DNA of 14,763 nucleotides, taken from assembly GCA_016929775.1 (NCBI GenBank), contig JAFGIE010000082.1, positions 1 to 14,763 of the forward strand, in the 5' to 3' direction. The DNA is from Anaerolineae bacterium (lineage in GTDB: Bacteria > Chloroflexota > Anaerolineae > JAFGEY01). This document shows, piece by piece, positions 6,942 through 14,717 of this stretch. A model generated the notes under the pieces. That model had not been told where the DNA came from. It was given only the letters and a program-made list of their open reading frames with translations, and did not search any database. Every line of letters begins with the position of its first letter. The first letter of the stretch is position 1. Both the position numbers and the translations under genes were made by a program.

Positions 6942-9329
6942 TTACTCGTATGCCAGGACTTCGCGGATCGTCAACCGCGAGGCGTTCCGGGCAGGTAGGG
7001 CGCTCGAGAGCGCGGACAGGACAACGACCACGCCGAGCCAGATCAGGAAGCCCAGTGCGCTGAGCGCCAGTCTGGCGGGCGCGTTAAAGATCGCCATGCT
7101 GATCACATTGGAGAGCAGGAGCGTGATCGGGAAGGAGAGCAGCACGCCCAGGACATAGCTGATCGCGCCGATCAACAGGCCCTCGAGGATCACGAGGCGG
7201 GCGATGACCTGGTTGTGGGCGCCGACAGCGCGCATGATGCCGATCTCGCGCGTGCGCTCCAAGACGTTCATGCTCATGGTGCCGGTGAGGCCGATGCTGC
7301 CCACCAGTGCGGTCAGCACCGCCATGGCGAGCAGCACTGCGGTCAGAATGCCGAGCACGTCGGTGATCGACGCGCTGTAGGCTTTGCCCGCCTCGACGCT
7401 GCCGACCCGGAAGCCCAGGTCGCGGAAGCGGGCGTTGAGCTGCTCGCCGACTTGCTGCTGGAAGGCAAGCGTGTGGTCGGCGGTCACGATCCGGTAGGCG
7501 CTGGCTTGGTAGCCAAGGCCCAGCAGTCCCGCAACCTGGTCGTAGGGCGCATAGAGCACCAGGTCATCCATGCCGCTGTACTGGAAGACGCCGACGATGC
7601 GCCACTCGACCTCGCGCCCGGCGATCTTGACGGTGAGCGTGTCGCCAGGGCCCAGATCGGGCTGGTCGTCCCAGAATGCGTCGTTCACGACGACCACACC
7701 CTCGTCGTCCGCGAGCAACCATCTCCCGGCAAGTAGCGTCGGGTCGACCAGGGCGCTGCCGACGGGCGGGGCGATGATGGCTACCGAGTCGGACGTGCCG
7801 TCCGCAACGCGCAGCAGCTCGCCGCCGGTCGTAGCCCAGACCTCGACCCCAACCACGCCTGGGGTGTCCAGGGCGATGCGCTGCACCTCCTCGACGCGGT
7901 AGGTGCGCGCAAAGTCGAGGTTGACGTCCGCGCCAAAGTAGCGGGCGAGCTGCCTCATCTGGGCATTGAGCGACACCTGGGCGTTGAAAACAGAGATAAA
8001 GACCGCACCGCCGAGGGTCAGGGTGGAGAGTGTAAGCGCAAGCCTTCCCTTGCGCCGGAACGTGTTGCGGAGTGAGATCAGGGTCGGGCGGGAGACGGCG
8101 CGGATGCGCCTCAACGTGCGGTCGATCCAACCGCTCTCGCCGCGCCCCGCGCCGTAGGCCGTGCTGCTGAGGGCGCGCTGGACGGTCGTGCGGGAGCCGC
8201 GCAGGACGGGGCGCATGCCGGCGATGGGCGGCACGAGGAGGGCGACGACCAGCTGGAAGAGCAGGGCGGCAGGTACGACGCGAAAGGGACGCAGCTCAAA
8301 GTTGATGATCTCGGCGACAAAGCGCGCGAGTGCGTAGGCGCCCCAGCTGCCGGCAGGTATCGCGACGAGGAGCGCCATCGCGCCGAACGCGAGGAGCAAC
8401 GCTAGGTACATCGCGATGATCTGCGAGCGACGCGCTCCGAGGAGCTTCATGACGCCGATCTGGCGGATGTGTTGACCCAGCAGCGCCGTCATCGTGTTGG
8501 CGATCAGCGCCCCGCTGAGGAAAACGACCAGCACGCCGAGGATCACGAGCACCGACAAGAGTGCGCCGACGATCGCCGAGAGCGGATGCTCGTCCCCAAC
8601 GGCGATCGAGGTGCTGTATACTGCGCGTCCGCTGCGCTCGACGCGATCCGCGATCTGGGCGGCGACGGCGCGAACGTGCGCCTCGTCGTACGCGTCGCCC
8701 GAAACGCGCACGTAGAGCCGGTCGAGGCTGAACGGTTGATGCAGCCACTCTAGGGTGTCGTAGGTCACAAAGCCCTGCAGATCGCCGAGGATGCTGCCGT
8801 AGACGCTGCTCTGGTCGCGCACTGCGCCCACGATCGGGATCTGGCGCGACGTCCCATCGGCAAGCTCGACGGCGATTGCGTCGCCCACCTGCAGGCCCAG
8901 CGCGTCGATCGACTTGTGCTCGAGGACCACGGTGCGGTCCGCCGGCACGGGATCGCCCTCTACGGGCGTGTGCCTGTGGACGTCGCTCTCGCCATAGCGG
9001 GGTATGGCGACGAGCGATATACTGTCCCAGGTCCCGTCGGAGCGGCGCAGCGTGAGGGAGACGTGACGCCGCCCCTCGGCTTGGGCCACGCCGTCCATGC
9101 GGGCGATCGCGTCCGCGAATCCCGGGTCGAAGGGAGCGGTCGACAGGACAATGTTCGAGGGATGGGTCGCGGCATAGCTGTCTGCCAGGTCGTGCTGGAT
9201 CATCGTGTAGGTGCCGGCGATCACGCCAATGGCAAACACCCCGACGCCGATCGACGCCACGACGAGGAGGGTCCGCAAGCGGTTAGACCACAGGTCCGCC
9301 AGGACCTTACGCCACCTGGGCCTGAGCAT
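6942..9329 (-). CDS. ABC transporter permease with two FtsX domains
   Basis: Integral membrane subunit, 795 residues. About eight membrane helices are visible, near 19-45, 250-280, 305-335, 350-372, 428-450, 655-685, 708-738 and 757-780. Two large extracytoplasmic MacB-type core domains lie at about 46-249 and 451-654. Each half carries an FtsX coupling helix: [12 protein letters not shown] (288-299) and [12 protein letters not shown] (693-704). The layout is therefore a fused pair of MacB-like permeases, as in the YbbP type, not the single-FtsX MacB form. The start is ATG 9329, inside the end of the upstream ATPase gene (23-base overlap), with AGGAGGAGGG upstream; a longer frame upstream adds only Arg-rich residues. 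The substrate is unknown. Such mechanotransmission-type permeases move lipids, lipoproteins, peptides or antibiotics, or drive envelope remodelling. Confidence 0.88.
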   Translation of the reverse strand: MLRPRWRKVLADLWSNRLRTLLVVASIGVGVFAIGVIAGTYTMIQHDLADSYAATHPSNIVLSTAPFDPGFADAIARMDGVAQAEGRRHVSLTLRRSDGTWDSISLVAIPRYGESDVHRHTPVEGDPVPADRTVVLEHKSIDALGLQVGDAIAVELADGTSRQIPIVGAVRDQSSVYGSILGDLQGFVTYDTLEWLHQPFSLDRLYVRVSGDAYDEAHVRAVAAQIADRVERSGRAVYSTSIAVGDEHPLSAIVGALLSVLVILGVLVVFLSGALIANTMTALLGQHIRQIGVMKLLGARRSQIIAMYLALLLAFGAMALLVAIPAGSWGAYALARFVAEIINFELRPFRVVPAALLFQLVVALLVPPIAGMRPVLRGSRTTVQRALSSTAYGAGRGESGWIDRTLRRIRAVSRPTLISLRNTFRRKGRLALTLSTLTLGGAVFISVFNAQVSLNAQMRQLARYFGADVNLDFARTYRVEEVQRIALDTPGVVGVEVWATTGGELLRVADGTSDSVAIIAPPVGSALVDPTLLAGRWLLADDEGVVVVNDAFWDDQPDLGPGDTLTVKIAGREVEWRIVGVFQYSGMDDLVLYAPYDQVAGLLGLGYQASAYRIVTADHTLAFQQQVGEQLNARFRDLGFRVGSVEAGKAYSASITDVLGILTAVLLAMAVLTALVGSIGLTGTMSMNVLERTREIGIMRAVGAHNQVIARLVILEGLLIGAISYVLGVLLSFPITLLLSNVISMAIFNAPARLALSALGFLIWLGVVVVLSALSSALPARNASRLTIREVLAYE

Positions 9330-10488
9330 CGCGCTCGCCCTCCTCCTGCTGAACACGAGCGACCTGCAGCGTGCGATCACGCGCGACCTGCTCCAGGCGT
9401 GCGCGTGTCGGCGCCGACTGGTCGAGCAGCGCGGCAAGGGTGTGGTTCTCGAGTGCGACGACGCGCACGTCGGCGTGCTGGGCTGCGCGGAAGGTTGCGA
9501 CGGCGGGGGCGCCGTGCTGCAGGCACGCGACCTCGCTCACGTGCTCGCCGGGGCCCAGCTGGGCGACGGTGTCCTCTCTACCTGAGGGGTGAGCGACCAC
9601 GACGTCCACATAGCCCTCTGCGATCACGTAGAACGGGCAGCCGGAGGCGCCCTGCCGGACGATGGCCTCGCCCGCTCCGTAGCGCTCGGACCGGGAGTGC
9701 CTGGCCGCGTGCAGCATCTGCTCGTGCGTGAGGTGGGGCAGCGCCGCGGCGATCGCTGGGTCGACGACCTCGCCGTCGGCGAGGAGCAGCGTGCGTGATG
9801 CGCGGCGTGCCAGATCGGTGTCGTGGGTGACCATGAGGATCGTCTTGCCCCTGTCCGCGAGCGCCGCAAAGATGGCGAACACGTTCTCGGCGGCGTGGGA
9901 GTCGAGGTTGCCGGTGGGCTCGTCGGCGACGATGAGGGGCGGGTCGTTCGCCAGTGCCCTGGCGATGGCGGCGCTCTGCTGCTGCCCGCCCGAGACCTCG
10001 GCGGGGAGCTTGTGCGCGACGTGCTGCAGCCCGACAAGGCCAAGCAGTTCCATGGCGCGCGCCTCCCGCTCCGCGGGGGGATGGACCTCCGCCAGGTCCA
10101 TCGGGAGCAGCGTGTTCTCGAGCAGCGACAGCATCGGGAGGAGCTGGTAGAACTGGAAGACGATCCCGAGATTGCGTCCCCGCCAGCGCGCCATCTGGCT
10201 CTCGTCGAGCCGGTGGACATAGGTCTCGGCGATCCGGACCCCGCCCGAGGTCGGATGGTCGATGCCGGTCAGCATGTTGACCAGCGTCGACTTGCCGCTT
10301 CCCGACTTGCCGACGATGCTCACGAACTCGCCTCGCCGGAAGGAGGCGCTGACCCCGCGAAGGGCGGGAAAGTCACCCGCTGGCGTCTTGAAGACCTTGA
10401 CGACGTGCTGTATCTCGATGAAGGGATCGTCTCGTTCGGATGCCGTGCGGGCAGAGTCGACCGGTGGCGCGGTACGTGGGTCGATCAT
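9307..10488 (-). CDS. ABC ATPase (LolD/MacB type) fused to a cNMP-binding-like domain
   Basis: 393 residues. The N-terminal nucleotide-binding domain (about 24-245) has Walker [10 protein letters not shown] (60-68), Q-loop Q112, signature SGGQ (166-169), Walker B LIVADEP (185-191, catalytic E190) and H-loop H222, so it should hydrolyse ATP. After the signature the usual QRVAIARAL reads QSAAIARAL (R to S). The C-terminal part (about 265-370) has the beta-roll pattern of a cyclic-nucleotide-binding domain, as in Crp: [24 protein letters not shown], then [13 protein letters not shown]. The phosphate-binding cassette is degenerate: the FGE glycine is Ser318, and the arginine of PRxAT is Ala329. 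Binding of cAMP or cGMP is therefore unlikely. ATG 10488 directly abuts the preceding TAG and has GGGAG six bases upstream. Probably partners the other ATPase on the two-headed permease. Confidence 0.85.
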   Translation of the reverse strand: MIDPRTAPPVDSARTASERDDPFIEIQHVVKVFKTPAGDFPALRGVSASFRRGEFVSIVGKSGSGKSTLVNMLTGIDHPTSGGVRIAETYVHRLDESQMARWRGRNLGIVFQFYQLLPMLSLLENTLLPMDLAEVHPPAEREARAMELLGLVGLQHVAHKLPAEVSGGQQQSAAIARALANDPPLIVADEPTGNLDSHAAENVFAIFAALADRGKTILMVTHDTDLARRASRTLLLADGEVVDPAIAAALPHLTHEQMLHAARHSRSERYGAGEAIVRQGASGCPFYVIAEGYVDVVVAHPSGREDTVAQLGPGEHVSEVACLQHGAPAVATFRAAQHADVRVVALENHTLAALLDQSAPTRARLEQVARDRTLQVARVQQEEGERDAQAQVA

Positions 10489-11235
10489 CTACTGCTCCCG
10501 GCTGAGCGAGGGGCGGGCGACCGCGTCTGGCGTCTCGAGGCGTCCGTCGGCAATCGGCACGACGCGCGAGAAACGCCGCCTCAGGCTGAGGTCGTGGGTG
10601 ACCATGATCACCGTCTTGCCCCCCTGCACCAGCTTCTCAAAGAGCGCCAGGATCTCGTCGGCAGTCACCGAATCGAGGTTCCCGGTCGGCTCGTCGGCTA
10701 CGATGATCGGCGGGTCGTTAGCCAGGGCGCGGGCGATGGCAACGCGCTGCTTCTGCCCTCCGGAGATGCGGGTGGGCGGTTTGCGGACGTGCGCGGCGAG
10801 TCCGACCTGCGCGAGCAGTTGCTGGGCGCGGTCGAGGCTCTGTTGGGGCCTATAGCGCCCACAGAGGTCCATGGGCAGCATGACGTTGTCGAGCAGCGAG
10901 AGCTGTGGCAGGAGCTCGAAAGATTGGTAGATGACGCCCACGTTCCTGCCCCTCCAGAGGGCAACCTGGTCCTCGTCGAGCGCCGTGATCGTGGCGCCGC
11001 CAATCCGGATCTGCCCAAAAGTGACCCGATCGACGCCGGTTAGGACGTTGACGAGCGTGCTCTTGCCCGCTCCCGACTTGCCGACGATCCCGACGAACTC
11101 GCCGGGGTAGAAGGCAGCGTCGATGCCGGCGAGCGCGGGCACCTGTCCGGCTGCCGTGTGGTAGGTCTTGACGACGCCCTCGAGTTCGATCAGCGGGACT
11201 CGGTCTGCTACGGACTGCTCACTAGATCCTGGCAC
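10489..11235 (-). CDS. ABC transporter ATPase (LolD/MacB type)
   Basis: Canonical nucleotide-binding subunit, 248 residues from the GTG at 11235, about the usual LolD/MacB-NBD size. Counting from that GTG, Walker A GKSGAGKST is at about 52-60, then YQSF (Q-loop Q104), signature ISGGQKQRVAIARAL at about 157-171, Walker B IIVADEP at about 177-183 and the H-loop THD at about 213-215. All catalytic residues are present. The start was chosen because GGAG (11241-11244) precedes GTG 11235 by 5 bases. A longer frame reaching back to 11520 would run across the divergent kinase gene and its promoter, and its extra N-terminal residues are unlike any ABC ATPase. First gene of the four-gene exporter operon; its stop abuts the next ATG (TAGATG), so translation is coupled. 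Confidence 0.88.
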   Translation of the reverse strand: MPGSSEQSVADRVPLIELEGVVKTYHTAAGQVPALAGIDAAFYPGEFVGIVGKSGAGKSTLVNVLTGVDRVTFGQIRIGGATITALDEDQVALWRGRNVGVIYQSFELLPQLSLLDNVMLPMDLCGRYRPQQSLDRAQQLLAQVGLAAHVRKPPTRISGGQKQRVAIARALANDPPIIVADEPTGNLDSVTADEILALFEKLVQGGKTVIMVTHDLSLRRRFSRVVPIADGRLETPDAVARPSLSREQ

Positions 11236-11268
11236 GTTGTCTCCATCGCGATACGTCGCAAAGTTGCT

Positions 11269-11279
11269 AGGATAGCATA
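11269..11279 (-). promoter_or_regulatory. Possible -10 region of the exporter operon
   Basis: On the minus strand the A/T-rich stretch TATGCTATCCT gives two overlapping -10-like hexamers, TATGCT (11274-11279) and TATCCT (11269-11274). A start near 11262 would leave a leader of about 27 bases before GTG 11235. No acceptable -35 lies at 16-18 bases, which would fit a promoter needing an activator such as the neighbouring response regulator. Weak call on its own. Confidence 0.3.
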
Positions 11280-11330
11280 GCACAGCGCCGTCGTGGCGGG
11301 TAGTGCTCTTGGTCACGACCTGGCGTGCGC

Positions 11331-11351
11331 GCATATGACATGCGTCATTGC
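11331..11351. promoter_or_regulatory. Inverted repeat in the kinase/exporter intergenic region, candidate operator
   Basis: ATGAC (11335-11339) and GTCAT (11344-11348) form a perfect inverted repeat around ATGC. The symmetry continues outward as GCA (11331-11333) and TGC (11349-11351) with a single unpaired T at 11334. It lies about 26 bases upstream of the -35 of the kinase promoter and about 50-80 bases upstream of the suspected exporter promoter, a position suited to a dimeric activator. The LuxR/NarL-type regulator encoded at 12644-13300 is the obvious candidate ligand, but no known consensus is matched. Confidence 0.35.
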
Positions 11352-11377
11352 CGCGGCGGGCAGGGGAGCATGAGCAT

Positions 11378-11406
11378 TTCACAAAAGCGCCGACTCGTGC
11401 TATCAT
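11378..11406 (+). promoter_or_regulatory. Sigma-70-like promoter giving a leaderless kinase mRNA
   Basis: TTCACA (11378-11383), a 17-base spacer and TATCAT (11401-11406). Only six bases (11407-11412) separate the -10 from the kinase ATG, so transcription should start at or within a base or two of the A of the ATG. No Shine-Dalgarno sequence is present upstream of that ATG, consistent with leaderless initiation. Confidence 0.6.
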
Positions 11407-11412
11407 TCGGCT

Positions 11413-12666
11413 ATGAAAACGCACGAGATCGAGCCAGGACTGCTGTCCACCTTTAGGCTGTACGTCGCCGTGCGCCTGCTCTTTGTGATCATCGCAGGCA
11501 GCTTTTACGTAGTCTGGCACAGGCCCGCGCTCGGGCTGGACTCGGCGATCGCGGCGCTGCCCTACGTCATCGACCTGCTGCTGCTCTCGATCCTGCTGGG
11601 AGTGCAGCGCCTCCAGCGTTGGCTGGGACGGCTCTACCTGCCGGTCGCGCTCATGGTTGCGGTCGCGGGACCGGTCGTCCAGGTTGGGTACGTCCTACCC
11701 CGCTACGACGCCGACGCCACATTTGCGTTCCTGCTGGGCCTCTCGCTACTGCTGGTACCGGTGATCCTCGCCGCGTGGCAGTACGCGTTCGGGTGGGTGC
11801 TCCTGCTCGGGCTGTCTGCGTCGCTGCTCGAGTTCTTGCTGCTCAGCTCGAGGGCGGAGCTGACGACGGCGGAAGCGCGCTGGACGACGGTTGCCCTGGT
11901 GGGACGGATGCTGCTGACCGTCTTTGTGGGGTACGTCGTCTCGAACCTGGTCGACCAGCAGCGACGGCAGCGGACAGAGCTGGCGGAGGCGAACCGCAAG
12001 TTGGTGCAGTACACGTCGACGCTGGAGCAGCTCGCGGTGAGCCGCGAGCGGAACCGGCTGGCGCGCGAACTGCACGACACGCTGGCGCACACGCTGAGCG
12101 CGCTGGCGGTGCAGCTCGACGCGATCGATGCGCTGTGGGAGCCGTCGCCGCCGCGGGCGCGCCAGATGCTCGGTCAGGCGCTGCAGGTCACCCGGACGGG
12201 GCTGGACGAGACGCGCCGGGCGCTGGTGGCGCTGCGCGCCACGCCCCTCGAGGACCTCGGGCTGGCGCTCGGGATCCGCGAGCTGGCAGAGACCGTCGCC
12301 GCGCGAGGAGGTCTGCATCTCGCGCTCGACCTGCAGCCCGCTCAAGGGGGCGCAGCCCCGGAGGTGGAGCAGTGCGCGTACCGGATCGCGCAGGAGGCGC
12401 TGGAGAACGTGCTGCGCCACGCGAATGCGACGCGCGTCTCTGTCTCGCTGCGGGGCGAGGAGGGAAGCCTGGTGCTCGAGGTGCGCGATGACGGGGAGGG
12501 GTTCGTGAGCGGCGACCGGGCGCGCGAGGGGCGGTTCGGTTTGCAGGGCATGCGGGAGCGCGCCGAACTGGTGGGGGCGACGCTCCAGGTCGAAAGCGAA
12601 CCTGGGCGCGGGACGGTGGTGCGCATGGAGGTTGGGGCGAACCGTGGTCCGCATCGTGATCTGTGA
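11413..12666 (+). CDS. Membrane histidine kinase, NarL/DesK-type (HisKA_3)
   Basis: Sensor kinase of 417 residues. Six hydrophobic helices fill the N-terminal half (about 13-35, 45-64, 72-95, 103-122, 124-144, 157-180) with short connecting loops and no extracytoplasmic sensor domain, PAS or GAF. A linker coiled coil (181-210) follows. The dimerisation/phosphoacceptor region has RNRLARELHDTLAH (213-226) with phosphorylated H221. The ATPase domain shows the N-box with N332 (EALENVLRHA), G1 DDGEGF (359-364) and G2 GRFGLQGM (373-380). The lack of an external domain suggests sensing within the membrane or through a membrane partner such as the adjacent transporter. ATG 11413 is supported by the -10 box six bases upstream. 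Overlaps its response regulator and is divergent from the exporter operon. Confidence 0.9.
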   Translation: MKTHEIEPGLLSTFRLYVAVRLLFVIIAGSFYVVWHRPALGLDSAIAALPYVIDLLLLSILLGVQRLQRWLGRLYLPVALMVAVAGPVVQVGYVLPRYDADATFAFLLGLSLLLVPVILAAWQYAFGWVLLLGLSASLLEFLLLSSRAELTTAEARWTTVALVGRMLLTVFVGYVVSNLVDQQRRQRTELAEANRKLVQYTSTLEQLAVSRERNRLARELHDTLAHTLSALAVQLDAIDALWEPSPPRARQMLGQALQVTRTGLDETRRALVALRATPLEDLGLALGIRELAETVAARGGLHLALDLQPAQGGAAPEVEQCAYRIAQEALENVLRHANATRVSVSLRGEEGSLVLEVRDDGEGFVSGDRAREGRFGLQGMRERAELVGATLQVESEPGRGTVVRMEVGANRGPHRDL

Positions 12667-13300
12667 CGACCAGCCGATCGTATGCGACAGCCTGGCGGCG
12701 ATCCTGGGGAGCGATCCAGAGATCGAGGTCGTCGGGATTGCGCACGACGGCGCCGAGGCGCTCGTACAGATCGCGGCGACGCACCCCGACGTGGTGCTGA
12801 TGGACCTCAACATGCCGGGCATGAACGGGGTGCAGGCGACGCGCGCCGTGGCGCGGGAGCATCCGGCGACCAGGGTCTTGGTGCTGACGACGTATGGTGA
12901 GGAGTCGTGGGTCGTCGACGCGATCGAGGGCGGCGCCGCAGGGTACTTGCTCAAGGGCACGCCACGCGCGCAGCTGGTGGATGCGGTCAAGGGCACGGCA
13001 GCGGGACGGACACACGTCGATCCGGCAGTGGCGGGCCTGCTCTTCGATCGCGTGTCACAGCGGTCCACCCCGCCGCCGGGCGACGCGATCGCTGCTGCGC
13101 TCAGCCCGCGCGAGCTGGACGTGCTGCGTCTCTTGGCGCGCGGGCTGAGCAACACCGAGATCGCGGACCGGCTCGCGCTGTCGCACGGCACCGTGCGCAA
13201 CTATGTCAGCGCGATCCTGTCCAAGCTGGACGTATCCGACCGTACACAGGCTGCACTGTTGGCAGTGCGGCACGGTCTCGTCGACCCGGATGCGACCTGA
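12644..13300 (+). CDS. NarL/LuxR-family response regulator
   Basis: Two-domain transcription factor, 218 residues, partner of the upstream kinase. The receiver domain (about 1-118) has the acidic pair D8/D9 (ICDDQ), phosphoacceptor D54 in VVLMDLNMPGMNG, T82/T83 (LTTY) and K104 (YLLKG), all as expected. The C-terminal LuxR-type helix-turn-helix (about 153-211) reads LSPRELDVLRLLARGLSNTEIA (152-173) and then a recognition helix region around SHGTVRNYVSAILSKL. The start is placed at GTG 12644, which puts the receiver at its normal distance from the N-terminus and has GGAGG (12627-12631) 12 bases upstream; a TTG at 12632 is in frame but touches that site. It overlaps the kinase gene by 23 bases. 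The likely target is the divergent exporter operon and its own promoter region. Confidence 0.92.
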   Translation: MVRIVICDDQPIVCDSLAAILGSDPEIEVVGIAHDGAEALVQIAATHPDVVLMDLNMPGMNGVQATRAVAREHPATRVLVLTTYGEESWVVDAIEGGAAGYLLKGTPRAQLVDAVKGTAAGRTHVDPAVAGLLFDRVSQRSTPPPGDAIAAALSPRELDVLRLLARGLSNTEIADRLALSHGTVRNYVSAILSKLDVSDRTQAALLAVRHGLVDPDAT

Positions 13301-13313
13301 GCGATAGGCGCCG

Positions 13314-14477
13314 CTAGGAAAAGTGAGCGGCGAGGTCCGCGTCGAGCCGGGGCACGTCCATGGGCAGCGAGCCCTGGCGCAGCGAGGCGGTCGCCATGCA
13401 GCCCGCGGCGACGCTGTAGCGAGCGGCGATCGGCGAGGTCTTGGTCTGCCCGCCGTCGCGCACGTAGCGCAAGAACTCGGCGACGATCGCCGGGTCGGCG
13501 CCCCCATGTCCACTGGTCTTTTGATCGAGCGTGTAGGTCTGGTCTCCCGCGGGCACGTAGCGGTCCTGCCGGCGGTTCCAGAGGCGGACGCACGAGTCGA
13601 AGCCGATCCCATCCCCAAAGTTCTCGATCCGGCCCTCGGTGCCGATCACGGTATAGTTGCGCCAGGCATCGGGGGTATAGTGGCACTGCTGGTAGGACGC
13701 CAGGACCCCGTTGTCAAGCCGCATGAGGACCATGGAGACGTCCTCGACGTCGATCACGGGGTTCATGCCGGTCTGGCTGAGGGGAGGCCAATGGGCGGCG
13801 ACAAAGCTGGCGTCGCCCCGCTCTTCCGGCGCGTGCCGGTCCTGGATCTGGTCGTACAGGGTCAGCCCCCCCATGGCGACGACCTGGGCAGAGTAGCCGC
13901 CGCACAGCCAGTGTAGGACGTCGATGTCGTGCGCGCCCTTTTGGAGGAGGAGTCCGGTCGCCGTGCGGCGGTCGGCGTGCCAGTCCTTAAAGTAGGCGTC
14001 GCCGCCATAGGCGACAAAGTGGCGGCACCAGGCAACCTTGACCTCGCCGATCGCGCCCTCGTCGATCAGGGCCTTCATGCGCAGGATGATGTCCATGTGA
14101 CGCATGTTGTGCCCGACGTAGAGCTTGCTGCCCGTCTCTGCCGCCGCGCGCAGGATGTCGTCGCACTCTTCGATCGTGATCGCCATGGGCTTTTCCAGGT
14201 ACACGGCAACGCCCGCGCGGAGCGCCGCAATGGCGTGCTCCCGGTGCATATAGTCGGGGGTGGTGACGAACACGGCGTCCAGGTCGCGGGCGAGCAGCGC
14301 GCGATAGTCGGTCGTGACCCAGATGTCGTCCCCGTACCAGGCGCGGTTCCGGTCAAAGACGCGCGGGTCGATGTCGCAGCAGGCGACGATGCGCGAGCCC
14401 TCGCCGGGATGGTGCGCGTGGCGCGCCAGTCCGCCGCGCCCGCCAGAGCCGATGACGCCGATCTCTAGATCGCTCAC
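13314..14477 (-). CDS. Gfo/Idh/MocA-family NAD(P)-dependent oxidoreductase
   Basis: 387 residues. The N-terminal Rossmann fold starts with IGVIGSGGRGGLARHA (6-21, GxGxRG-type) and VACCDIDP (31-38). The family motif EKPMA (95-99) follows VTTPDYMHREHAIAAL. The C-terminal alpha/beta catalytic domain includes QKGAHDIDVLHW (179-190), where H183/D186/H189 lie in the usual catalytic region. Family members oxidise or reduce sugars, inositols, sugar acids or bile pigments; the substrate cannot be read from the sequence. The start is GTG 14477 with GGAGGAGG seven bases upstream; the frame extends further to 14549 but without a ribosome binding site. No signal peptide is seen. It stands alone, convergent with the response regulator (13 bases between stops, no room for a terminator) and divergent from the gene at 14718. 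Confidence 0.88.
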   Translation of the reverse strand: MSDLEIGVIGSGGRGGLARHAHHPGEGSRIVACCDIDPRVFDRNRAWYGDDIWVTTDYRALLARDLDAVFVTTPDYMHREHAIAALRAGVAVYLEKPMAITIEECDDILRAAAETGSKLYVGHNMRHMDIILRMKALIDEGAIGEVKVAWCRHFVAYGGDAYFKDWHADRRTATGLLLQKGAHDIDVLHWLCGGYSAQVVAMGGLTLYDQIQDRHAPEERGDASFVAAHWPPLSQTGMNPVIDVEDVSMVLMRLDNGVLASYQQCHYTPDAWRNYTVIGTEGRIENFGDGIGFDSCVRLWNRRQDRYVPAGDQTYTLDQKTSGHGGADPAIVAEFLRYVRDGGQTKTSPIAARYSVAAGCMATASLRQGSLPMDVPRLDADLAAHFS

Positions 14478-14521
14478 TGTATGCCTCCTCCAAGGGGTGG
14501 GGTGATCGCCAACGTGGCTCG

Positions 14522-14549
14522 ATTGTACTCGATGTCGGGCGGAGCGCAA
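14522..14549 (-). promoter_or_regulatory. Promoter of the Gfo/Idh/MocA gene
   Basis: On the minus strand TTGCGC (14544-14549), a 16-base spacer and TACAAT (14522-14527, five of six consensus). The expected start near 14515 leaves a leader of about 38 bases with GGAGGAGG before GTG 14477, supporting that start codon over the upstream frame opening. Confidence 0.5.
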
Positions 14550-14617
14550 GTTGGGGGGAGGGCGGATTCTAACCTTTTTCTAGGAGTTTGGTTACGGAAA
14601 ACGAGAAGGGGAAGGTG

Positions 14618-14623
14618 TATAAT
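14618..14623 (+). promoter_or_regulatory. TATAAT box upstream of the last gene
   Basis: A perfect TATAAT preceded directly by TG, in the most A/T-rich stretch of the window (about 14570-14635). No good -35 lies at 16-18 bases; TTACGG at 14592-14597 is 20 bases away. If used, the transcript would start near 14630 and carry a leader of about 88 bases containing the inverted repeat at 14659-14681. A second -10-like hexamer, TATTAT (14688-14693), would instead give a leader of about 18 bases. Confidence 0.4.
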
Positions 14624-14658
14624 AGAGTAGGAAAGCTGTTGCGGCTTTGCGTTTCTGG

Positions 14659-14681
14659 CGCGTGGCACAACGTGCTACGCG
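14659..14681. repeat. 10-bp inverted repeat upstream of the last gene
   Basis: Arms 14659-14668 and 14672-14681 pair over 10 positions (one is G:T) around a 3-base AAC loop. Depending on which promoter is used it is either a hairpin in the 5' leader or a dyad covering the -35/spacer region of the TATTAT box at 14688-14693, where an operator would lie. It has no downstream T-run, so a terminator is unlikely. Confidence 0.45.
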
Positions 14682-14717
14682 ACTTGCTATTATCGCTTGT
14701 CCACAGGAGGATGCAAG

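Noticed and set aside
9330..9437. N-terminal extension of the permease by 36 residues
   Set aside because: The added residues are Arg/Ser-rich and overlap the cNMP-like domain of the ATPase in another frame; ATG 9329 has a strong ribosome binding site and begins a normal FtsX N-terminus.
9307..9700. Functional cAMP-sensing by the ATPase tail
   Set aside because: The arginine and glycine of the phosphate-binding cassette are missing, so I do not claim cyclic nucleotide binding, only the fold.
5506..11235. Assignment as the MacAB macrolide exporter
   Set aside because: MacB is a single protein joining ATPase and one FtsX permease; here the ATPases are separate, doubled, and the permease has two FtsX domains, so the macA/macB names would mislead.
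11236..11520. N-terminal extension of the first ABC ATPase by 95 residues
   Set aside because: It would cross the divergent kinase promoter and the kinase coding region, its residues do not resemble ABC ATPases, and GTG 11235 has a good ribosome binding site.
11746..13200. Long open frame of about 484 codons antisense to the kinase and regulator
   Set aside because: Antisense shadow of two proteins with intact catalytic motifs; low-complexity Ser/Arg-rich translation. The same reasoning removes the long plus-strand frames opposite the adaptor (5629-6900) and the ATPases (9823-11043).
14570..14582. T-run (CCTTTTTCT) upstream of the last gene as an intrinsic terminator
   Set aside because: No stable G/C stem lies directly before it on either strand and no gene ends nearby; it is simply part of an A/T-rich promoter region.
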